Of a DNA stretch of 35,000 bases, positions 28,501 to 35,000 are shown in pieces. The position numbers and the translations under genes were made by a program. The stretch spans positions 928,790-963,789 of the forward strand of contig CAUYUJ010012669.1 in the NCBI GenBank assembly GCA_963575745.1, written 5' to 3'. The notes under the pieces are model-generated. The model was not told the DNA's origin, ran no database searches, and saw nothing but the letters and a program-made list of their open reading frames with translations. The DNA is from Prorocentrum cordatum (lineage: Eukaryota > Sar > Dinophyceae > Prorocentrales > Prorocentraceae). Positions within the stretch are counted from its first letter, which is position 1. The number at the start of each line of letters is the position of its first letter.

Positions 28501-28658
28501 CATCATCATCACTGGGGGCGTCATCACCATCATCACCACCATCCTGATCACCATCATCATCACCATCACCATCACCATCACCATCACCATCACCATCACC
28601 ATCACCATCATCATCATCATCATCATCATCACCCTCATCATCGCCATCGCCATCATCG

Positions 28659-28706
<48 letters not shown>

Positions 28707-28738
28707 CTATCAACATCCGCAACAGCAACTTCATCATT
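28500..28738. repeat. (ATC)n/(ACCATC)n microsatellite
   Basis: CATCAT and CACCAT runs, nearly pure. Produces poly-Asp or poly-Met open frames on the minus strand. Confidence 0.95.
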
Positions 28739-28754
28739 ACCGCCTGCAGCCCAG

Positions 28755-29045
28755 AACGGCCCCGTCCCTGGTCCCCGGCCCCGGTCCCCGGATTCCAGTC
28801 CCGGCCCCGGCCGCCTCGGCCCCGGCCCCAGTCCCCACCCCGGCCCCGCCCATGGGCGGCCCCGGCCAACCCCTGCCCGAACCCCTCCCCCTGCCCCAAC
28901 CAAAACCCCGTCCTGACCCCCCCCTCCTGGTTCGGACCGAAGGGGGCGGGGGGATTTCCCCCCCCACCTGGTTCGAACCGGGGGGGAGGGATCCTGCATC
29001 TTCCCCACCCCCTGGTCCCAATCGTGGGTGGGGGGGAGGTCCGCC
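28755..29045. repeat. C-rich array (CCCCGG), right flank of the 24-28.7-kb block
   Basis: (CCCCGGYCCCGG)n at 28758-28870, then C runs and GGGGGGGATTTCCCCCCC-like palindromes at 28935-29040. This is the inverted counterpart of 23715-24020. Confidence 0.85.
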
Positions 29046-29250
29046 CGGGTGAAGGGACCAATCCCGGCGAACTGGTACCAATCCAGGCCGCCTGGAGCCA
29101 ATTTCGGTTACGTGTGGTGTAGATTAAAAGCCAATCCCAAGTGCTCTTACACATAAGCTTTACAGCAAGTATATCTTGCAGACCCGCCCAATCTACACCC
29201 ACTCGCCCTTTCCATCATCTTCCATCGCCGGGATTGGTCCTTGTTTTCTG
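29046..29250. other. Spacer, nothing recognised
   Basis: Mixed composition with AAGCCAATCCCAAGTG and other unique words. No ORF or repeat I can support. Confidence 0.4.
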
Positions 29251-29254
29251 CAAT

Positions 29255-30608
29255 TCCTGATGAATCCTGTACGAATCGTCTACGATTCCTATGTGACTCG
29301 TCTACGGATCCAACGTGAATTGTATGCGATTCCAAAATATACAACTCTTGAAGGACTCGTACACGATTCCTATATGAATCGTATACGCAATGTATACGAC
29401 TCCGCTGTGACATGTACACGATTTCCATTTGAGTTCTAGACGGCCCTATGTGTACCCTCACGATTCCTAAGTGAATCGTTTTCGGTTCATGTGTGCATCG
29501 TGCATAGGTCCTACTTGTATCGTGCACGATCCTTGTAAGGCGCATGCGACTCCTGTTCGATTCGTACACGAATCCTACGCGAAGCCTTTACGATTCCTAT
29601 GTGGGTCGTATACATGTCCTGTGTGACTCAGATGCGATCCTTATGTGAATCGTGTGCGATTCCTATGTGGGTCGTGTACGAATCCTGCGCGCAATGCGTA
29701 CGACTGAAATGTGCATCTCCAACAACGCCTGCGTGAAACGTGCGCGAATGCTATGTGAATCGTGTCGGTTCTTATGTGGGCGGTACACGTTTCCAATGAC
29801 GATCGAAGACGTGTCCATGTGCACCGCATACATATACTACGTGCATCAGAGAACGATCCCTGTGCGAATCGCATGCGATGCCAACGTGAACCGTAGACGA
29901 GTTTTCTGCGAATGAAGAGTATGCGGATTTCTATGTGGGTCGTATACGATGCCGATGTCAATCGTAAGCGGTTCCTATGTGAATCATTCACGAGTCTTCT
30001 GCGAATCGTATTCGAACCATGTGCGAATCGCACACGATTCTTATGTGAACCGTCTGCGACTCCTGTTTGACTCGCCTGCGGTTCATATTCGAATCGCATG
30101 TGAACTGTATACGGCTCTTATGTAAATCGTGCACGATTCCTATGCGAATCGTCTTCGATTATCGTGTGAACCGTATACGCTTCCTATGTGATTCGACCAC
30201 GGTTCTTGCGACTAAGCGATCTTTATGTGAGATGTACACGCGTGCTATGTGACTCTTCTTCGAGTCCTATGCGAACCATATACGGTTCCTGTGTAAATCG
30301 GAAGCAACCATGTCAACAGTATGCAATTTCTACGTGTCGAAAACGATCATTGTGTGAATCGCATACGGTTCCGATGAGAATCGCATGAGATTTCTATGTG
30401 AATCGCATGCGGTTCCCATGTGAACCGTTTTCGATGTCGATGTGGATCGTTAGCGGCTCCGATGTGATTCATCTTCAGAACCTCTGTGAATCGTACACGG
30501 TTCATATGTGAATCGCTTACGACTTCTATGTGAATCGTATACGACTTCTATGCGACGCGTCCACGATTCCTATGCGATTCGCGTGCGATGTTTATGTGAA
30601 TCGCACCG
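29255..30608. repeat. 22-bp dyad-symmetric minisatellite (~60 units)
   Basis: Each unit is GATTCCTATGT followed by GAATCGTATAC. The centre GTATAC is self-complementary and GAATC faces GATTC across it, giving a 16-bp dyad GAATCGTATACGATTC at every unit junction. Units are diverged (often 5-8 changes) yet nearly every one I split by hand is exactly 22 bp, with a few of 20 or 21. There are no spacers, so this is not a CRISPR array. No ORF is credible. Confidence 0.95.
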
Positions 30609-30955
30609 GTCCCTGCAACAGCAGTGAGGAGCCGTACGTCGCTGCCACGAAAGTTCGGCCAACAAGCAGCGTCTCCGGTTAGGCGACGGGGCCCCGGTAC
30701 AACGTTGTCAATGGCGTTGCGCCCCACGAGGGGAGAGGCGACGACAATGCTTGAACAGAAGTTCAAGCACTGTTTCACTCCAATCTTGGACGGAACCGCC
30801 CTTTCGAATGCGAGCCCGGTGGTTTCGAAATCCAATCGAAATCACTCTTGGACTACGTCTTAAACGAAAATATAAGTTCGAAAACCCCAGTCAGATATTA
30901 CATAATTGTAAATGCCAAGCGGTGTTGCCATTTTAAAATGACGGTTTTAGCCAGG
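30609..30955. other. Unique spacer
   Basis: Contains the dyad CTTGAACAGAAGTTCAAG (30751) and, near 30785-30800, a word (CTTGGACGGAACCGCCC) resembling the 64-bp repeat core further right. TTTTAAAA lies at about 30932. No gene is recognised. Confidence 0.4.
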
Positions 30956-30958
30956 CTA

Positions 30959-31103
30959 CTGAAATAAGGAACGCTAAATAAAGAACGAAGCCCCTCTGTG
31001 GCTTCAAGAAAGCCTGGGTGCACGACAAAAGGCTAGAGGAACAACCACGGAAGGACGTAAGGAACATCGAGCCCCTTCCGAATCCAAGCTGTTCCTTATT
31101 TCA
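30959..31103. mobile_element. Possible 145-bp MITE
   Basis: CTGAAATAAGGAAC (30959-30972) and GTTCCTTATTTCAG (31090-31103) are exact 14-bp inverted repeats, and both are followed inward by AAGCCCC-like or AGGGGC-like words. No clear target-site duplication. Confidence 0.4.
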
Positions 31104-31109
31104 GCGCCT

Positions 31110-31455
31110 TGGCTGTATTCAACAAAAGCACTTTCGATCGACTTTGGAACTTTCGGGTTCGATTTCGAAATAGCGCTCCCACCCAATACTTCCTTCAGAC
31201 TATAATTCGAAACCTGTCTGGCTCGATTTCGACATGGCGCTCCCGTCCAAGACTTCCTCCAAAACAAAATCCGGAGCCTTTCGGATTCGACTTCGAAATG
31301 GCGCTCCCGCCCAGGACTTGTTGAAATCTAGAATTCGACACCCTTCTGGTTCGATTTCGAGACGGCGCTCCCGCCCAGCACTTCCTCGAAAATAGAGGTC
31401 GGCACTTCTTCAGCTCGAACTCGGAACGGCGCTCCCGCCCAAGACTTCCTGGTCA
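31110..31455. repeat. 64-bp tandem repeat, 5 units
   Basis: GCGCTCCC begins at 31173, 31237, 31301, 31365 and 31429, exactly 64 bp apart each time. Each is followed by (G/A)CCCA(A/G)(G/T)ACTTCCT-like sequence and preceded by TCGATTTCGA. The units differ by many substitutions but not by length. Confidence 0.9.
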
Positions 31456-31574
31456 TGGTCGAAACGCGAAACGGGTCAAAACTTTCGCAGCGCAGATGTA
31501 AAGGAATCCAAAGGAATCCTCCCCAAAAGGCCTCTCAGAAGTGTTGGGAGGACTTCTGAAGAAGTGCTCTTTAC

Positions 31575-31670
31575 GAAGACCAAGGAGTGTTTAGAATACT
31601 TACCATTCAAAACATGTCAAGAGCATTCAATGAATACTTACCATCCAAAAATACTTACGTAGCAGCCCGC
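31575..31670 (+). repeat. Dispersed short repeat with AATACTTACCATTCAAAACA
   Basis: GACCAAGGAGTGTTTAGAAT, then ACTTACCATTCAAAACATG and TCAAGAGCA. A similar block lies at 33295-33370. AATACTTACC occurs two or three times in each. Confidence 0.75.
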
Positions 31671-31759
31671 AATTGCGGATAAGAGTGAGGGGGCGGGCGC
31701 GGGCGACGCGGGCGTCGTCGAGCCGGCGGACCTCGTGGCCCTCACCTTCCCTGTCGATG

Positions 31760-31977
31760 GCGCTCTCCTCCTCCTCCTCCTCATCCTCCTCCTCCTCGTC
31801 CTCGTCCTCATCCTCATCCTCCTCCTCCACCTCGGCCTCCTCCTCCTCCTCCTCTTCTTCCTCTTCCTCCCTCTCCCCCCCTCGTCCTTTGATCATCGTC
31901 CTCCCATTGTCGTCCCCCCCCTCATCGGCCTCAATCATCGTCATCCTATTGTCGTCCATCATCATCATCACCATCAC

Positions 31978-32051
<74 letters not shown>

Positions 32052-32210
32052 CCCTCCTCCCCCTCCTCGTCCTCCTCCTCCCCCTCCTCCCCCTCATCGT
32101 CCTCCTCGTCCTCCTGCTCCTCCTCCTTTTCTTTCTCCACATTCTCCTTACATCCTCTCTTCTTCCGCGTCCTCCTCGTCCCCTGTTTACTCCTCCTGCC
32201 TCCCCCTCCT
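31760..32210. repeat. (CTC)n, (ATC)n and mixed pyrimidine microsatellites
   Basis: CTC/TCC at 31765-31880, (ATC)n at 31957-32050, then CTCCTCCCC/GTCCTC to about 32205. Long open frames here are artefacts. Confidence 0.95.
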
Positions 32211-32339
32211 TTCCCAAGATAACTGCAACACAATCCTGTTATCCACTTTATGCTCCCCGACTTCTCGCCATGGCAAAGTTGCTGGACGGGCTGGTGTGGA
32301 TGCGCGGGGCTTGAAGAGGTCCTTTGCGGGCTCAAACGG

Positions 32340-32815
32340 CATGCAAAAATCTGCCGCTGCGCTTGTGCGGCATTGGTTTGTTCAGTGAACGTGGTTTGGG
32401 TCGCGGGTGGGTCGCGGGCTCTCCACATCCACCTGGAAGGAATGCAAAAGCAGCCCGCCGCAGGCGCCAACAAAAATTGGTTTGTACACTGAACGTGGTT
32501 TGGGTCGCGGGTGGGCCGCGGGTTCTCCACCGGGAACGAATGCAAAAGATGCCCGCCGCAGGCGCCGAAAAATGTGGTTTGTACCCTGAACGTGGTCGCG
32601 GGTGGGCCGCGGGCTCTCCACCTGAAACGAATACAAAAGATGCCCGCCGCAGGCGCCGAAAAATGTGGTTTGTACCCTGAACGTGGTTTGGGTCGCGGGT
32701 TGGTCGCGAATTGGTCACGGGGTGGGTCGCGGGCTCTCCACCTGGAAGGAATGCAAAAAAAAACCGCCGCAGGCGCCGAAAATTGTGGTTTGTACCTTGA
32801 ACGTGGTTTGGGTCG
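32340..32815 (-). repeat. ~91-120-bp tandem units, five copies
   Basis: The landmark CAGGCGCC falls at 32461, 32559, 32650 and 32770, each preceded by GGAATGCAAAAG-type sequence and followed by TTTGTACCCTGAACGTGGTT and then GGGTCGCGGGTGGG. A first, more diverged unit begins at about 32340. On the minus strand each unit ends in the CGACCCACCCG word that makes up the adjoining 11-bp array; a diverged relative lies after the array at 13570-13680. Confidence 0.85.
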
Positions 32816-32817
32816 AA

Positions 32818-33052
32818 GGTGGGTCGCGCGGGTGGGTCGCGGGTGGGTCGCGGGTGGGTCGCGGGTGGGTCGCGGGGTGGGCCGCGGGCGGGTCGCGGGG
32901 TGGGTCGCGGGTGGGTCGCGGGGTGGGTCGCGGGGTGGGTCGCGGGGTGGGTCGCGGGTGGGTCGCGGGTGGGTCGCGGGTGGGTCGCGGGTGGGTCGCG
33001 GGGTGGGTCGCGGGGTGGGTCGCGGGTGGGTCGCGGGGCGGGTTGCGGGTGG
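32818..33052 (-). repeat. 11-bp minisatellite CGACCCACCCG (inverted relative to 13385)
   Basis: About 20 units of GTCGCGGGTGG with 12-bp slips (GTCGCGGGGTGG). Followed by GGACGACGACAACAAACAAC, the inverted form of the junction at 13376-13390. Confidence 0.95.
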
Positions 33053-33057
33053 GACGA

Positions 33058-33162
33058 CGACAACAAACAACAACAAACAACAATAACAAACAACAGCAAC
33101 AACAACAACAACAGCAACAGCAACAGCAACAACAACAACAACAACAACAACAGCCAACAACC

Positions 33163-33194
<32 letters not shown>

Positions 33195-33196
33195 CG
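33058..33196 (-). repeat. (CAA)n/(CAACAG)n tract
   Basis: The reverse complement of a GTT tract. It joins directly to the conserved 80-bp element. Confidence 0.95.
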
Positions 33197-33273
33197 AGAA
33201 TCCGCACCGCGGAATTCCACTTCAGCCACGCACCCAGGGACAGTGAATGACCGTTCGGCCCCCTCACTCTGAC
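33193..33273 (-). repeat. Conserved ~80-bp dispersed element (second copy)
   Basis: The reverse complement reads GTCAGAGTGAGGGGGCCGAA, CGGTCATTCACTGTC, GCGTGGCTGAAGTG and GCGGTGCGGATTC. It matches 10868-10949 with only scattered differences. Confidence 0.85.
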
Positions 33274-33294
33274 CATTCAAAAAATCTTGGTCAT

Positions 33295-33370
33295 TTACCA
33301 AGACCAGTGTTTATAATACTTACCCAGGAGCGTTTATAATACTTACCATTCAAAACATTTCAAGAGCACA
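33295..33370 (+). repeat. Dispersed short repeat, second copy
   Basis: AAGACCAGTGTTTATAATAC, TTACC, then GCGTTTATAATACTTACCAT and TCAAAACATTTCAAGAGCA. Related to 31575-31670. Confidence 0.75.
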
Positions 33371-33373
33371 AGA

Positions 33374-33865
33374 GCTGCGCGCGCCCCGTGGCGACCGCTC
33401 CTGCGAGGCTGCCTACGCCCCATCGCTTCGCGATCGCCGCTCACGGCGCAGCGCCCACCCCTCGCGGGGCCACCTGGGCGCCGACTGCCCCCAAGAGCGG
33501 TCTGGGGCGGAAGAAAATCGGAAGAAAATCCCAAACGCGCAGCTGCCAGCGCCGATGACTGGCATCAAGAAGTGAGAACCTGAACGACGCGCGCGCCGCG
33601 CGCGCGAAGTCGAGCCGCCACGGCGCGGGGCCCCAGCTGCGCAGCAAACCAGACCGGCGTGGCGCGGGATCCCAGCTGCGCAGCAAACGCGCGCAAACGA
33701 AACAGCGCTGGCAGCGCCGCGCTGCGCGCGGCCTTCCCCCTCGCAGACCGCTCCTGCGCGGCGTCGCGCTCGTCGGCGGACGCGGCGGCCGAGGCCCCCG
33801 CGCTCCCGCTCGCTGGCGCGAGCGCGCTTGTGCCCGCCGAGCAAACGAGTTCGTGTGCCTGCCAC
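33374..33865. repeat. GC-rich direct repeat, first copy (segments A and B)
   Basis: Segment A starts CTGCGCGCGCCCCGTGGCGA (33375). Segment B starts AAAATCCCAAACGCGCAGCT (about 33522) and runs to GTGCCCGCCGAGCAAACGAG. B contains TGCCAGCGCCGATGACTGGC, GACGCGCGCGCCGCGCG and a doubled GGATCCCAGCTGCGCAGCAA word. Very high GC makes all frames open; no gene is credible. Confidence 0.85.
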
Positions 33866-33869
33866 AAAC

Positions 33870-34020
33870 GCTGCGCGCGCCCCGTGGCGACCGCCCCGGC
33901 AAGGCCGCCCGCGCCCCATCGTCGGGCTCGGCGCCCCCAGGGGGCGGGCCGCGCCCGTGGGTCTGCGCAATCGCCGCCCACGGCGCGTCGCCCACCCCTT
34001 GGCGGGGTCACCTGGGTACC
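33870..34020. repeat. GC-rich direct repeat, second segment A
   Basis: CTGCGCGCGCCCCGTGGCGA recurs at about 33870, 495 bp after the first, followed by a similar CGCCCACGGCGC and CACCTGGG order. Confidence 0.8.
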
Positions 34021-34335
34021 GACCACCCCCATTGCCGATGGCAGCCGGGGAGCTGCTGATGCTATGGTGCGCGTGATGCCATCGGCAGTCACCCCCACAG
34101 ACACTGCCGATGCCAAGGGGCGGCTGCCATCGGCAGTGCCTGTGGGGTGACTGCCGATGGCAGCCGGGGAGGGGGCGCGAAACCCAATGCCGAGCCAGCC
34201 ACCGTTGGCGCGCGTTCTCCCCTGACGCGACAGCTGGCCCAGCCTGGCGCAGTTTCCCCTGCCTGCAGCGCCTCCAGCATGGCGCCGCCCTCGAGCTCAT
34301 CTCGACCTATATAATCGAGGAGCGCCCCCGAGCGC
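34021..34335. other. Insertion-like segment between repeat A and repeat B
   Basis: Separates second segment A from second segment B, which were adjacent in the first copy, and adds about 324 bp. It holds the hairpin at 34077-34162 and TATATAATCG near 34310, and no ORF of note. Confidence 0.6.
34077..34162. repeat. 38-bp-stem hairpin with nested 13-bp palindromes
   Basis: Arm 34077-34115 and arm 34125-34162 are nearly perfect complements around a 9-nt loop. Each arm is itself a hairpin, with TGCCATCGGCAGT facing ACTGCCGATGGCA. The word TTGCCGATGGCAGCCGGGGA occurs just before (34033), and the near-identical CTGCCGATGGCAGCCGGGGA begins at 34151. Confidence 0.9.
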
Positions 34336-34680
34336 CCGAGAAAATCCCAAACCCACAGCTGCCAGCGCCGATGACTGGCATCAAAAAAGGAAAACCTGAA
34401 CGACGCGCGCGCCGCGCGAGCGAAGTCGAGCCTCCGCGACGCGGGATCCCAGCTGCGCCGCAAACCGATCCGCCGCGACGCGGGATCCCAGCTGCGCCGC
34501 AAACGCGCGCAAACGAAACAGCGCTGGCAGCGCCGCGCTGCGCGCGGCCTTCCCTCTCGCAGGCCGCTCCTGCGCGGCGTCGCGCTCGTCGACGGCCGCG
34601 GCGGCCGACGCCCCCGCGTTCCCGCTCGCCGGCGCGCTTGTGCCCGCCAAGCAAACGAGCTTGCGTGCCCAACTTTTCAT
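34336..34680. repeat. GC-rich direct repeat, second segment B
   Basis: AAAATCCCAAACCCACAGCT starts at about 34342, some 820 bp after the first B. It parallels it through TGCCAGCGCCGATGACTGGC, the doubled GGATCCCAGCTGCGCCGCAA word and GTGCCCGCCAAGCAAACGAG. Confidence 0.85.
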
Positions 34681-35000
34681 AACAGTGCTACTTACAAAGT
34701 CATAAAAGTATATATGGAGAAGCACTATTCAAAACGTCTTCTGAATAAGTTGTTATGAACAATTCTGAAGACGTCGTCCGACTACCAGAGCTAAAGAGGA
34801 TTTTCAGCCAGGACGAGTACCGATTCAGCCAGGATTGGTCCCAACAGGGCCGGGTTTGGGACTAGTGCGCCGGGATTTGTCTCAATATCGGTCCGCCCCC
34901 CCCGCCCCCGTTCGGAGTGGGGTGAACTGTCGCCCCCCTCTCAATTTGAACCAGGGGGGGCGCCTGCCAGTAACGGTAGAAAGCGCTCTTTCATGTGTCC
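34681..35000. other. Window end, no gene seen
   Basis: AT-richer start with an inverted pair GACGTCTTC/GAAGACGTC-like words (AAAACGTCTTCTGAATAAGT at 34730, TTCTGAAGACGTC at 34764), then C-rich and G-rich runs resembling 28930-29100. Confidence 0.4.

Noticed and set aside
29255-30608. CRISPR-like array
   Set aside because: The 22-bp units are contiguous with no spacers, the units themselves are diverged, and no cas genes or prokaryotic context exist.
31946-33301. 451-codon minus-strand open frame
   Set aside because: It is made of (GTT)n, CGACCCACCCG units, ~100-bp units and (ATC)n read through. All are stop-free repeats.

Overview
The window looks like nuclear DNA from a microbial eukaryote with a large, repeat-laden, mostly GC-rich genome. 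A dinoflagellate is the best guess. The only recognisable coding sequence is a decayed non-LTR (LINE-like) retroelement on the minus strand at 1-4553, and its RNase H, endonuclease (EEP) and reverse-transcriptase motifs resemble those of dinoflagellate retroelements. There are no bacterial operons, ribosome binding sites, rRNA or tRNA genes, or CRISPR arrays, and no intact host gene is visible. Species cannot be told. All calls come from reading by eye; no alignment or profile search was run.

Layout. 1-4553 (-): retroelement pseudogene, with a coiled-coil and P/Q-rich N-terminal part, RNase H, EEP, then the start of RT running off the window edge. It is broken by frameshifts, internal stops and a 104-bp tandem duplication. 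4780-7000: pyrimidine tracts and a 1.4-kb imperfect palindrome. 7000-13700: mosaic of minisatellites, microsatellites, a ~248-bp AT-rich tandem repeat and (GTT)n tracts joined to short conserved elements. 13730-22345: head-to-tail array of about six diverged copies of a ~0.95-1.3-kb repeat (called R1 here). One copy is split by a 2593-bp element (15690-18282) with 38-bp terminal inverted repeats and an internal ~840-bp fold-back. 22770-23640: mostly unique DNA with a 40-bp-arm hairpin and one weak exon candidate. 23700-29050: a block flanked by inverted GGGGCC-rich arrays. It holds long arrays of an 11-bp unit (TTTGAGCTTTG), composite repeats, pentanucleotide arrays and (ATC)n. 29255-30608: about 60 units of a 22-bp repeat, each unit dyad-symmetric. 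30610-33370: small inverted repeats, a 64-bp repeat, (CTC)n/(ATC)n, ~100-bp units and an 11-bp array. 33374-34680: large direct repeats separated by a 38-bp-stem hairpin.

The strongest unexplained pattern is that many minisatellites of unrelated sequence share a period of 11 bp or about twice that (21-22 bp), close to one or two turns of DNA. No set of cooperating genes can be described because no intact gene is visible.
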